Assembly (NCBI GenBank): GCA_934526125.1
Contig: CAKSZU010000002.1
Location: 1-50,593 of the forward strand
Length of the DNA stretch: 50,593 nucleotides
Reading direction: 5' to 3'
DNA from: an uncultured Faecalibacterium sp.
GTDB taxonomy: Bacteria > Bacillota > Clostridia > Oscillospirales > Ruminococcaceae
In this document: piece after piece, positions 1 through 7,677 of the stretch
How the letters are laid out: every line of letters starts with the position of its first letter
Numbering within the stretch: the first letter of the stretch is position 1
Translations under genes and position numbers: made by a program
The notes under the pieces: model-generated
Told to the model about the DNA's origin: nothing
The model's database searches: none
What the model saw: the letters and a program-made list of their open reading frames with translations, nothing else

Positions 1-2382
1 GTGAAGATCGCCTCCAAGATGGGCATCTCCACCATCCAGAGCTACCAGAGCAGCCAGATCTTTGAGGCGGTCGGCATTTCGAAGGAAGTCATCGACAAGT
101 ACTTCACCGGCACGGTGAGCCGGGTGGGCGGCATCGATCTGGAGGATATCCAGGCCGATGTGGAAGCCGCCCACAACGCAGCCTTTGACCCGCTGGGTCT
201 GGACATCAACATGGAGCTGGCCGACGGCGGTGCCCACAAGTTCCGCAGCGGCAAGGAAGAACATCTGTTCAACCCCCAGACCATCCATCTGTTCCAGAAA
301 GCCTGCTTCACCAACGATTACAGCGCCTTCAAGGACTTCACCCGCACGGTGGACAACATGGGCGAGGAGGGCGTACATCTGCGCAGCCTGCTGGACTTCA
401 GCTACGACCCCAACGGCGGTGTGCCGCTGGAGGAGGTCGAGCCGGTCAGCTCCATCGTCAAGCGGTTCAAGGCCGCTGCCATGAGCTACGGTGCCCTGAG
501 CAGCGAAGCCCACGAGACCATTGCCATCGCCCTGAACCGTCTGGGCGGCCGCAGCAACACCGGCGAGGGCGGCGAGCCCGAGGACCGCTACCACAGCGAG
601 AGCAATTCCAAGATCAAGCAGGTGGCTTCGGCCCGGTTCGGCGTCACCAGCAAGTATCTGGTCTCTGCCGAAGAGATCCAGATCAAGCTGGCACAGGGCG
701 CAAAGCCCGGCGAGGGCGGCAACCTGCCCGGTGCCAAGGTCTACCCCTGGATCGCCAAGACCCGTCACAGCACCACCGGTGTGGGCCTGATCTCTCCCCC
801 GCCTCATCATGATATCTACTCCATTGAGGATCTGGCCGAGCTGATCTATGACCTGAAGAACGCCAACCGGAACGCCAACATCAACGTCAAGCTGGTCAGC
901 GAGGCCGGTGTCGGCACCATCGCTGCCGGTGTGGCCAAGGGCGGCGCACAGGTCATTCTGGTGTCCGGCTACGACGGCGGCACCGGTGCTGCCCCCCGCA
1001 CCTCCATCAAGAACGCCGGTCTGCCCTGGGAGCTGGGCATCGCCGAGACCCACCAGACCCTGATCCTCAACGGCCTGCGCAGCCGGGTCCGGATCGAGAG
1101 CGACTCCAAGCTGCTGAGCGGTCGGGACGTTGCCATCAGCTGCATGCTGGGTGCCGAGGAGTTCGGCTTCGGCACCTCCCTGCTGATGTGCGAGGGCTGC
1201 GTCATGATGCGCGTCTGCAACCTCGACACCTGTCCCATGGGCATCTGCACCCAGAACCCCGAGCTGCGCAAGCGGTTCAAGGGCAAGCCGGAGTACATCA
1301 TCAACTACCTGACCTTCGTGGCGCAGGAGCTGCGGGAGTACATGGCAAAGCTGGGCGTCCGCACCATGGATGAGCTGGTGGGCCGCACCGACCTGCTCCA
1401 TGTCAAGCCCGGCGCACCCGGCAGCCGCACGGCCAAGATGAACCTGGACTGCATCCTCCACAACCCCGCCATCACCAACAGCAACGTCCACTTTGTCCCG
1501 GCGGATACCTACGACTTCCATCTGGAAAACACGCTGGACATGAAGGTCCTGATGAAGAAGTTCCGCCTGAACAGCAAGACGCCCCAGAGCGTGAAGCTGG
1601 AGGTCTCCAACACCGACCGCGCCTTCGGTGCCATCTTCGGCAGCGAGATCACCCGCAAATACGGCGACACCCTGCCCGATGACGTCTATACCGCCGATTG
1701 CACCGGCGCAGGCGGCCAGAGCTTCGGTGCCTTCATCCCCAAGGGCCTGACCCTGAAGCTGACCGGCGACTGCAACGACTACATGGGCAAGGGCCTGTCC
1801 GGCGGCAAGATCATCGTCCGCCCGCCCGAGGGCATCACCTACAAGCCGGAGGAGAATATCATCACCGGCAACGTGGCCCTGTATGGTGCCACCAGCGGCA
1901 AGGCCTTTGTCTCCGGCGTGGCCGGTGAGCGCTTCTGCGTCCGCAACTCCGGCGCGACCGCCGTGGTCGAGGGCGTGGGCGACCACGGCTGCGAGTACAT
2001 GACCGGCGGCACCGTTGTGGTGCTGGGCCAGACCGGCAAGAACTTTGCAGCCGGCATGACCGGCGGCATCGCCTACGTTCTGGACGAAAACTGGGATTTC
2101 TACCAGCGGGTCAACAAGGAGACCGTCAGCCTTGAGCCGGTGGAGCACAAGTACGATGTGGCCACCCTGAAAGAGCTGATCCGGGAGCATGTGGAAGCCA
2201 CCGGCTCCCCCCGCGGCAAGGAGATCCTGGACAACTTCAGCGAGTACCTGCCCAAGTTCAAGAAAGTCCTTCCCTACGACTATGACCGGATGCTCCGGGT
2301 GATCGCCTCCATGGAGGAGCGCGGCCTGGACGGCGAACAGGCACAGATCGAAGCATTCTACGCTGTGCAGAAAAAGAAGTAA
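1..2382 (+). CDS. gltB: Glutamate synthase large subunit, C-terminal part (5' truncated by window)
   Basis: Catalyses NADPH-dependent formation of two glutamates from glutamine and 2-oxoglutarate with GltD. The window starts inside the gene, so the GTG at base 1 is not a real start; the 793 residues seen are roughly the last half of a protein of about 1,500 aa, and the N-terminal glutaminase domain is outside. The FMN/synthase domain is visible (SYGALSSEAH about residue 161, then the GEGGEP loop). The 3Fe-4S cysteines are C400, C406 and C411 in CEGCVMMRVCNLDTC, with the family's 6/5 spacing. The glycine-rich beta-helix (repeated GGxxxxxG) follows from about residue 570. gltD starts 13 nt downstream. 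Confidence 0.97.
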   Translation: MKIASKMGISTIQSYQSSQIFEAVGISKEVIDKYFTGTVSRVGGIDLEDIQADVEAAHNAAFDPLGLDINMELADGGAHKFRSGKEEHLFNPQTIHLFQKACFTNDYSAFKDFTRTVDNMGEEGVHLRSLLDFSYDPNGGVPLEEVEPVSSIVKRFKAAAMSYGALSSEAHETIAIALNRLGGRSNTGEGGEPEDRYHSESNSKIKQVASARFGVTSKYLVSAEEIQIKLAQGAKPGEGGNLPGAKVYPWIAKTRHSTTGVGLISPPPHHDIYSIEDLAELIYDLKNANRNANINVKLVSEAGVGTIAAGVAKGGAQVILVSGYDGGTGAAPRTSIKNAGLPWELGIAETHQTLILNGLRSRVRIESDSKLLSGRDVAISCMLGAEEFGFGTSLLMCEGCVMMRVCNLDTCPMGICTQNPELRKRFKGKPEYIINYLTFVAQELREYMAKLGVRTMDELVGRTDLLHVKPGAPGSRTAKMNLDCILHNPAITNSNVHFVPADTYDFHLENTLDMKVLMKKFRLNSKTPQSVKLEVSNTDRAFGAIFGSEITRKYGDTLPDDVYTADCTGAGGQSFGAFIPKGLTLKLTGDCNDYMGKGLSGGKIIVRPPEGITYKPEENIITGNVALYGATSGKAFVSGVAGERFCVRNSGATAVVEGVGDHGCEYMTGGTVVVLGQTGKNFAAGMTGGIAYVLDENWDFYQRVNKETVSLEPVEHKYDVATLKELIREHVEATGSPRGKEILDNFSEYLPKFKKVLPYDYDRMLRVIASMEERGLDGEQAQIEAFYAVQKKK

Positions 2383-2395
2383 GGAGGGGAACATC

Positions 2396-3874
2396 ATGGG
2401 CAAGAACACTGGATTTATGGATTATACCCGCAAGACCAGCACGGATGTTCCGCCGCTGGAGCGGATCGAGAATTTCAACGAGTTTCACGTCTGGCTCTCC
2501 CGGGAGGAGCAGCAGACCCAGGCAGCCCGCTGCATGGACTGCGGCGTCCCCTTCTGTCAGGCCGGGATGATGATCGGCGGCATGGCCTCCGGCTGCCCGC
2601 TGAACAACCTGATCCCGGAGTGGAACGACCTGATCTATCAGGGCAAGTGGGAGCTGGCCCTCCACCGCCTGCGCGCCACCAACCGCTTCCCCGAGTTCAC
2701 CAGCCGGGTCTGCCCCGCCCTGTGCGAGGCCGCCTGCACCTGCGGGGATGTGACCGGCAGCAGCGTCACCGTGCGGGAGAACGAACACGCCATCGTGGAG
2801 ACCGGCTATGCCAAAGGCTGGCTCCATGCCGCCCCGCCTCCGGCCCGCACCGGCAAGAGCGTTGCCGTCATCGGCAGCGGCCCTTCCGGCCTGTCGGTAG
2901 CCGAGTACCTGAACATCCGGGGCCATGCCGTCACCGTGTTCGAGCGCGCCGACCGCGTGGGCGGTCTGCTGATGTACGGCATCCCCAACATGAAGCTGGA
3001 CAAATCCGTCATCGAGCGCCGCATCAAGATCATGCAGGCCGAGGGCGTGGAGTTCCGCACCAACATGGACATCGGCGGCGCTGTGGCCGCTGAGGACATC
3101 CTGAATCAGTACGACGCCGTGGTACTCTGCTGCGGTGCCAAGAAGGCCCGGGACCTGAACGTGCCAGGCCGGGATGCCAACGGCGTCCACTTTGCCGTGG
3201 ACTATCTGACCAGCGTGACAAAGAGCCTGCTGGACAGCCAGTTCGCAGACGGCAGGGCCATCGATGCAAAGGGCAAGAACGTCCTGGTCATCGGCGGCGG
3301 CGACACCGGCAACGACTGCCAGGGCACGGCCCTGCGGCAGGGCTGCAACGATCTGGCGGCACTGGAAATGATGCCCCAGCCCCCAAAAGAGCGCACTGCC
3401 TCCAACCCCTGGCCCGAGTGGCCCCGGGTGCTGAAGGTGGACTACGGCCAGACCGAGTGCCTTGCAAAGTTCGGCAAGGACCCCCGCGTCTACCAGACCA
3501 CCGTCAAGGAGTTCCTGAAGGACGAAGCCGGGAATCTGACCGGTGCGGTCATCTCCTACCTCAAGCCCCAGCGCGACCCCGACACCGGCCGCACCAGCAT
3601 GGTGCCCACCGGTGAGGAGTTCATCTATGACTGCCAGCTGGCCTTCATCGCCGCCGGTTTTGTGGGCTGTGAGAACTATGTGGCCGATGCCTTCGGCGTC
3701 AGCCTGACCAAGCGCGGCTGTGTGGATACCGATCATTTCCGCACCAACGTGGAAAAGGTCTTTGCCTGCGGCGATATGCGCCGGGGCCAGAGCCTTGTGG
3801 TCTGGGGCCTGCGCGAGGGCCGCGACTGCGCCGCCGAGGTAGACCGCTACCTCATGGGCTACACCAACCTGTAA
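2396..3874 (+). CDS. gltD: Glutamate synthase small subunit
   Basis: The 492-aa beta subunit passes electrons from NADPH through FAD and Fe-S clusters to GltB. Near the N-terminus are the cluster cysteines (CMDCGVPFC at 46-54, CPLNN at 67, then CPALCEAACTCG). An FAD dinucleotide fold follows (GSGPSGLSVAEYL, about 160) and an NADPH fold (GGGDTGNDC, about 300). Length is normal for the family. AAGGAGGGG precedes the ATG at 2396, and the 13-nt gap to gltB indicates one operon. A 17-bp bidirectional terminator lies 37 nt after the stop. Confidence 0.97.
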   Translation: MGKNTGFMDYTRKTSTDVPPLERIENFNEFHVWLSREEQQTQAARCMDCGVPFCQAGMMIGGMASGCPLNNLIPEWNDLIYQGKWELALHRLRATNRFPEFTSRVCPALCEAACTCGDVTGSSVTVRENEHAIVETGYAKGWLHAAPPPARTGKSVAVIGSGPSGLSVAEYLNIRGHAVTVFERADRVGGLLMYGIPNMKLDKSVIERRIKIMQAEGVEFRTNMDIGGAVAAEDILNQYDAVVLCCGAKKARDLNVPGRDANGVHFAVDYLTSVTKSLLDSQFADGRAIDAKGKNVLVIGGGDTGNDCQGTALRQGCNDLAALEMMPQPPKERTASNPWPEWPRVLKVDYGQTECLAKFGKDPRVYQTTVKEFLKDEAGNLTGAVISYLKPQRDPDTGRTSMVPTGEEFIYDCQLAFIAAGFVGCENYVADAFGVSLTKRGCVDTDHFRTNVEKVFACGDMRRGQSLVVWGLREGRDCAAEVDRYLMGYTNL

Positions 3875-3910
3875 CCCTCCTGATCCGCCATTCTCTTTCC
3901 TATCCTAAAC

Positions 3911-3952
3911 AAGCAAAAGCGGAAGCCTTTGACCGGGCTTCCGCTTTTGCTT
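3911..3952. terminator. Bidirectional intrinsic terminator between gltD and the GNAT gene
   Basis: A perfect 17-bp inverted repeat has arms 3911-3927 and 3936-3952 and an 8-nt loop. A-rich 5' and T-rich 3' arms allow it to end both convergent transcripts. Confidence 0.9.
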
Positions 3953-3954
3953 TG

Positions 3955-4509
3955 TTATTCGTACTCTCTGATCTTCTTCACCAGCAGATACCGGTCATAC
4001 CCGCCGTACATCTCGCGGCGGGCGGCGATGGCAAAGCCGCTGGCAAGGGCGTTGTTCAGGCTGTAACGGTTTTCCGGGCTGACGGTCGCCCCGATGGCGG
4101 TGATGCCGGGGCGGAGGAGCGGCAGGGCGGCTTCCAGCAGTCTGCACTGCAGGCCGTTGCCCCGCCAGTCCGGGTGGACCACGGCGCTGTCCGCGTTGGC
4201 CCAGTGTTCCCACTCCGCCGGAGGGATGCCCAGAAAAGCGGCGTAGTTGTGTTCACTTGCGCCGCAGTAGCGCAGGATGAAGTAGGCCCCCAGCCGCGGC
4301 CCGTCAAAGACCCCGAGGCAGAGGTCGTCCGTCAGGTAAGCGGTGAGGTTTTCCAGCGTGTCGGGCACGAACTGCTCCGGGTGGGGCATGGCCGCCCGTA
4401 CTTCGTTCTGCAGCGCAAAGAAGGCCGGGGCATCCGCCGGGCCGCAGCGGCGCAGGGTGACGGGCAGCTGCTCCGGTCTGCCGCAGATTTTTTGCAGGAT
4501 CATCTGCAT
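3955..4509 (-). CDS. GNAT-family N-acetyltransferase
   Basis: A 184-aa protein of the GNAT fold, expected to move an acetyl group from acetyl-CoA to an unknown amine. The central part carries the V-x-P-x-W-R-G-x-G-L-Q acetyl-CoA loop (VVHPDWRGNGLQ), followed by the ENRYSLNNALASGF strand-helix typical of GNATs. The start is set at 4509 (MQMILQ) because GGAGGG lies 8 nt before it; an upstream in-frame ATG at 4536 has no ribosome site. It is transcribed away from the GntR gene from an overlapping divergent promoter. The substrate cannot be read from the sequence. Confidence 0.85.
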   Translation of the reverse strand: MQMILQKICGRPEQLPVTLRRCGPADAPAFFALQNEVRAAMPHPEQFVPDTLENLTAYLTDDLCLGVFDGPRLGAYFILRYCGASEHNYAAFLGIPPAEWEHWANADSAVVHPDWRGNGLQCRLLEAALPLLRPGITAIGATVSPENRYSLNNALASGFAIAARREMYGGYDRYLLVKKIREYE

Positions 4510-4553
4510 TCTGTATTCCCTCCAAAATAAAATCATACTTTGTTCCGGATTCC

Positions 4554-4582
4554 AGTATAATTGCCATTTGAAACAATGTCAA
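4554..4582 (-). promoter_or_regulatory. Sigma-A promoter of the GNAT gene
   Basis: On the minus strand, TTGACA (4577-4582) and TATACT (4554-4559) are separated by 17 nt. The -35 overlaps the opposite promoter at 4568-4595. Confidence 0.75.
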
Positions 4583-4595
4583 ATCATGTTATAAT
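4566..4595 (+). promoter_or_regulatory. Promoter of gntR-pyrBI with an inverted-repeat operator
   Basis: TTGAAA (4568-4573) and TATAAT (4590-4595) are 16 nt apart. The inverted repeat ATTTGA-N7-TCAAAT (4566-4584) covers the -35 boxes of both divergent promoters, a position where the adjacent GntR regulator could repress both. Further downstream a GC hairpin (GGCGGGG/CCCCGCC, about 4657-4673) precedes the ribosome site. Confidence 0.6.
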
Positions 4596-4696
4596 GGTAG
4601 TAAGAAAATCCGCAGGACAGACTTTGTCTGCCCGGGCGGGTCTTCTCAAAGTCCCGGCGGGGGGTCTCCCCGCCCGTGAACCGGAGGATACAGTCC

Positions 4697-5452
4697 ATGA
4701 AAGAATCCAGCTCTTCGTCTTCCATCCGCCTGGGCGGCGCGGTCATCAGTGACCGTGTCGTGGCAGCGCTTCTGGAGGAATTGCGCACCGGCCGCTATGC
4801 CGATGCAGACCGCCTGCCCGCCGAGGTCGATCTGGCCGCGGAACTCGGGGTCAGCCGTACCGTGATCCGGGACGCGCTGAGCGAGATGGAGCGGGCCGGC
4901 TACATCGAGCGGGTGCGGGGCATCGGCACGGTGGTCAACCGCACGGTACTCGGCCTGCGCAGCCGCCTTGACCAGAAGCTGGAATATTATCCGCTGATCC
5001 GCAGTTTTGGCAGCTACCCCCACGCCGACGGCATCCAGATCTACCCCATCCGTGCCGGGGCCGAACTGGCCCGGGATCTGGCCATCGCACCGGGGGATGA
5101 GGTCATCTGCATCAAGAAGCGGATCCTGGCTGACACCACCCCTGTCATCTACTCCATCGACTATCTGCCCCGCGCCCTGTTCGGCAGCCGGGACTACACC
5201 CGCATCGACCTGAGCGGCGGCGTGTTCGATATCCTGGAGCAGGAGTGCAGCCAGCAGATCTCCTCCAACGTGGCCCATCTGAAGGCCAGCTGCGGCGACG
5301 AGACCATCCGCGCCGCCATGCGCCTTGCCCCCGGCGAGGCCATGCTGCTGCTGGACGAGATCTGTTTCAACCGTCTGTGCCATCCGGTCATGCGCTCGCT
5401 GAGTTATTACACCAACTTCTTCGATTTTTCCATCCTGCGAAAATTACTTTGA
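4697..5452 (+). CDS. GntR/HutC-type transcriptional regulator with UTRA ligand domain
   Basis: 251 aa. An N-terminal winged helix (LPAEVDLAAELGVSRTVIRDAL) is typical of GntR proteins, and the rest is a UTRA-type effector domain. The start is placed at ATG 4697, 9 nt after GGAGG at 4683-4687; an in-frame GTG at 4676 lies upstream of that ribosome site and is unlikely. The stop is only 15 nt from pyrB, so regulator and pyrimidine genes are probably one transcript. The inverted repeat in the divergent promoter region suggests autoregulation. The ligand is unknown. Confidence 0.88.
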   Translation: MKESSSSSSIRLGGAVISDRVVAALLEELRTGRYADADRLPAEVDLAAELGVSRTVIRDALSEMERAGYIERVRGIGTVVNRTVLGLRSRLDQKLEYYPLIRSFGSYPHADGIQIYPIRAGAELARDLAIAPGDEVICIKKRILADTTPVIYSIDYLPRALFGSRDYTRIDLSGGVFDILEQECSQQISSNVAHLKASCGDETIRAAMRLAPGEAMLLLDEICFNRLCHPVMRSLSYYTNFFDFSILRKLL

Positions 5453-5467
5453 CGGAGGTAAAAATTC

Positions 5468-6409
5468 ATGCGCCATCTGATCGACCCCCTGGATTTCAGC
5501 CCGGAAGAGATCGAGTCTCTCCTGAGCCTGGCCGACCGCATCCGCAGCGATCCCGCTGCCTATCAGGATGTGGCCGCCCACAAGAAGCTTGCCACCCTGT
5601 TCTACGAGCCTTCCACCCGCACCCGTCTCTCCTTTGAGGCGGCCATGCTGAACCTGGGCGGCCATGTGCTGGGCTTCCCCAGTGAAACGGTCTCCAGTGC
5701 ATCCAAGGGCGAAAGCGTCGCAGACACCATCCGCGTGGTCTCCTGCTACGCCGATATCGTGGCCATGCGCCATCCCAAAGAGGGCGCACCGCTCCGTGCC
5801 TCCCGCTACTCCCGCATCCCGGTCATCAACGCCGGTGACGGCGGCCACCAGCACCCCACCCAGACCATGACCGACCTGATGACCATCCGCAGCCGGATGG
5901 GCCGTCTGGACGATCTGACCATCGGCCTGTGCGGCGACCTGAAGTTCGGCCGCACCGTCCACTCCCTCATCAAGACCATGGCCCGCTGCAAGAACATCCG
6001 ATTCGTCCTCATCAGCCCGGAAGAGCTGCGGGTGCCGGACTACATCGTCAAGGATGTGCTGGAGGCCAACGGCATCGAGTACCGCGAGACCCGCAGCCTG
6101 GAGGAGTCCATGCCCGATCTGGACATCCTCTACATGACCCGTGTGCAGAAAGAGCGCTTCTTCAACGAGGAGGACTATATCCGCCTGAAGAACAGCTACA
6201 TTCTGACCAGCGAGAAGATGCTGCTGGCCAAGAAGAACATGGCTGTGCTGCACCCCCTGCCCCGTGTCAACGAGATCGCACTGGATGTGGACGATGACCC
6301 CCGCGCTGCCTACTTCGAGCAGGTGCAGAACGGCGTTTACGTCCGTATGGCACTGATCATGACGCTGCTGGGTCTTGCCGACCCCAAGGCACCGAAGGAG
6401 GGCAACTGA
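5468..6409 (+). CDS. pyrB: Aspartate carbamoyltransferase catalytic subunit
   Basis: The first committed step of pyrimidine synthesis: carbamoyl phosphate plus aspartate gives N-carbamoylaspartate, in the cytosol. The 313 aa contain the carbamoyl-phosphate loop STRTRLSFE (about 43-51), the HPTQTMTDL segment, and HPLPR near the C-terminus. Length is standard. GGAGG lies upstream of ATG 5468. pyrI begins 1 nt after the stop, so the two chains are probably made together and assemble into the allosteric holoenzyme. Confidence 0.97.
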   Translation: MRHLIDPLDFSPEEIESLLSLADRIRSDPAAYQDVAAHKKLATLFYEPSTRTRLSFEAAMLNLGGHVLGFPSETVSSASKGESVADTIRVVSCYADIVAMRHPKEGAPLRASRYSRIPVINAGDGGHQHPTQTMTDLMTIRSRMGRLDDLTIGLCGDLKFGRTVHSLIKTMARCKNIRFVLISPEELRVPDYIVKDVLEANGIEYRETRSLEESMPDLDILYMTRVQKERFFNEEDYIRLKNSYILTSEKMLLAKKNMAVLHPLPRVNEIALDVDDDPRAAYFEQVQNGVYVRMALIMTLLGLADPKAPKEGN

Positions 6410-6410
6410 T

Positions 6411-6848
6411 ATGCTGAACATTGACGAGATCCAGAACGGCATCGTGATCGATCACATCAAGGCCGGCACCGCCGTGGGCCTGATGGAACTGCTGGGCATC
6501 ACCGGCAACCGGACCGCCAGCGTGGCCCTGATCCAGAACGCCCGCTCCCACAAGGCCGAGTGCGGCCGCAAGGATATCATCAAGGTGGAGGGTGACGCCT
6601 CCTGGCTGAACCTGGACGTTCTGGCCTACCTTGACCCCGACATCAGCGTCACCGTCATTGAGAACGGCAAGGCTGTCAAGAAGGAAAAGCCCCAGCCCCC
6701 CAAGCGTCTGGTGAACATCGTGCGGTGCAAAAATCCCCGCTGCATCTCCTCCATCGAGGAAGAGTGCGACCAGATCTTCGAGCTGAGTTCCAACGGCAAG
6801 TACCGCTGCATCTACTGCGAGCAGGAGCTGCAGGTAATGCCCAAATAA
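6411..6848 (+). CDS. pyrI: Aspartate carbamoyltransferase regulatory chain
   Basis: This 145-aa subunit binds nucleotide effectors and zinc and controls PyrB. The N-terminus carries the allosteric domain (IDHIKAGTAVGLMELLGI). The C-terminal zinc site has four cysteines spaced C-x4-C, then C-x2-C (CKNPRC and CIYC). The start is ATG 6411, preceded by AAGGAGG inside the end of pyrB; a longer in-frame opening from 6375 overlaps pyrB and is not used. An intrinsic terminator follows at 6866-6898, closing the operon. Confidence 0.96.
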   Translation: MLNIDEIQNGIVIDHIKAGTAVGLMELLGITGNRTASVALIQNARSHKAECGRKDIIKVEGDASWLNLDVLAYLDPDISVTVIENGKAVKKEKPQPPKRLVNIVRCKNPRCISSIEEECDQIFELSSNGKYRCIYCEQELQVMPK

Positions 6849-6865
6849 AGACCCCTGAAACCGAC

Positions 6866-6898
6866 AAAGAGGTGGACCGCTGTGCGGCCCACCTCTTT
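6866..6898 (+). terminator. Intrinsic terminator after pyrI
   Basis: AAAGAGGTGG (6866-6875) pairs with CCACCTCTTT (6889-6898), extended by CCGC/GCGG inside, and runs into a T-tract. It also faces the convergent cupin gene. Confidence 0.88.
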
Positions 6899-6908
6899 TT
6901 GCGCTGCG

Positions 6909-7256
6909 TTACTTTACAAAATCCTCCCGCATGGGGGTGAAGATATCCAGAAGGACACCGGCCTCGGTGCAGACGCAGCCATGCTCCACGCCGTCTTCCT
7001 TCAGGATCGTGTCCCCTGCCCGGACGGTGCGGGTGACGCCGTCCACGGTGAATTCAAAGGCCCCGGAGACCACATAGGTGATCTGGGTATGGGGGTGGTG
7101 GTGCAGCGCACCCACGGCCCCCTTTTCAAAGGTATTCTCCACGCACATCAGGCCGTCGGTATAGGCCAGCACCCGGCGGGTGACCCCCGCCCCGGCCGCC
7201 TGCGGCAGGGCGTCCGCATGAAAGACCCAGCGCTGTTTCTTTTCCGGCAGATTCAT
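6909..7256 (-). CDS. Small cupin-domain protein
   Basis: A single-domain cupin of 115 aa. The metal-binding motif HHHPHTQ (residues 52-58) and the second histidine in VEHG (H92) are both present, so it probably binds a divalent metal. Such small cupins act as isomerases, dioxygenases or ligand sensors, and the role cannot be chosen here. The start at 7256 is set by GAGGAG upstream; the frame stays open far beyond but runs into the structured RNA region. It has its own promoter at 7308-7336, directly after the terminator of the upstream RNA. Confidence 0.85.
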   Translation of the reverse strand: MNLPEKKQRWVFHADALPQAAGAGVTRRVLAYTDGLMCVENTFEKGAVGALHHHPHTQITYVVSGAFEFTVDGVTRTVRAGDTILKEDGVEHGCVCTEAGVLLDIFTPMREDFVK

Positions 7257-7307
7257 CCAAAATCTCCTCTTTCTTCCCGGCAAAAGCCGTTTTTGGTTTC
7301 CGCTCCT

Positions 7308-7336
7308 ATTATAAGAGGATCGCCCGCCTCTGACAA
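7308..7336 (-). promoter_or_regulatory. Promoter of the cupin gene
   Basis: Minus-strand TTGTCA (7331-7336) and TATAAT (7308-7313) are 17 nt apart. The short inverted repeat AGAGG-N8-CCTCT (7314-7331) fills the spacer and could be an operator. Confidence 0.75.
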
Positions 7337-7342
7337 GGGGGG

Positions 7343-7607
7343 AAAAATAAAAAGCCCAACGAAGCTCTCTCCAGCCATGTACCCGCGGGCATTCCGTTCC
7401 TGCAAACTGCCCGGTGGACACGGTGCTTAGTAGAGGTTCTCTATAAACAGCAATTCCCCAATTGCTGTCAAGAGCTTCGTCAGACTTTCTCAGTAAAGAC
7501 TTCCCGGTGCCGCCACACACGCTTGCGGCCCGGCAACTCCCGTTCCTGTGCATCCGGATCTCTCCGGCCGCAATTGCACACTCCGGGAAGCGATCCTGCC
7601 TTAACCT
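7343..7607 (-). ncRNA. Structured non-coding RNA of unknown family, two domains, with intrinsic terminator
   Basis: Predicted to start near 7607 and end in the U-tract at 7343-7350, about 265 nt. Domain 1 is closed by 8 pairs (7583-7590 with 7500-7507) and contains a second perfect 8-bp stem (7566-7573 with 7523-7530). Domain 2 is a four-way junction. Its 18-bp closing stem is 7471-7488 with 7351-7368. Hairpin A is 7460-7468/7447-7455, hairpin B is 7439-7443/7431-7435, and hairpin C has outer arms 7418-7423/7375-7380 and an inner CGGGCA/TGCCCG stem. Several pairs are G-U on the minus strand but would be C-A mismatches on the plus strand, which fixes the functional strand. CAGGAACGG occurs in the loop region of both domains. 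No match to SRP RNA, RNase P, tmRNA, T-box or common riboswitch signatures was recognised; a 6S-like role is not excluded. Confidence 0.75.
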
Positions 7608-7613
7608 GACTTT

Positions 7614-7677
7614 ATCATACCAGATGCGGCCGGAAGTTTCATCAAAAATGTCATATTCTGCGGGGCAGGATGTCATA
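7614..7677 (-). promoter_or_regulatory. Promoter of the structured RNA with LytTR-type direct repeats
   Basis: On the minus strand, TATGACAT occurs twice, at 7670-7677 and 7648-7655, exactly 22 nt apart (two helical turns). The first copy overlaps the stop codon of the kinase gene. A TTGATG box (about 7640-7645) follows at once, then a 20-nt spacer and TATGAT (7614-7619) preceded by TGG, an extended -10. A long spacer next to tandem direct repeats is the known design of AgrA/LytTR-activated promoters. Confidence 0.6.

Noticed and set aside
1..3. GTG at base 1 as the start of gltB
   Set aside because: The protein begins mid-domain; the gene enters from outside the window.
2258..3736. Long minus-strand reading frame opposite gltD
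   Set aside because: Composition-driven shadow; the plus strand encodes a complete GltD.
7343..7607. Structured RNA as T-box, cobalamin, TPP, lysine riboswitch, SRP RNA, RNase P or tmRNA
   Set aside because: The signature sequences of these classes are not found, and the next gene has its own promoter, so a cis-riboswitch is unlikely.
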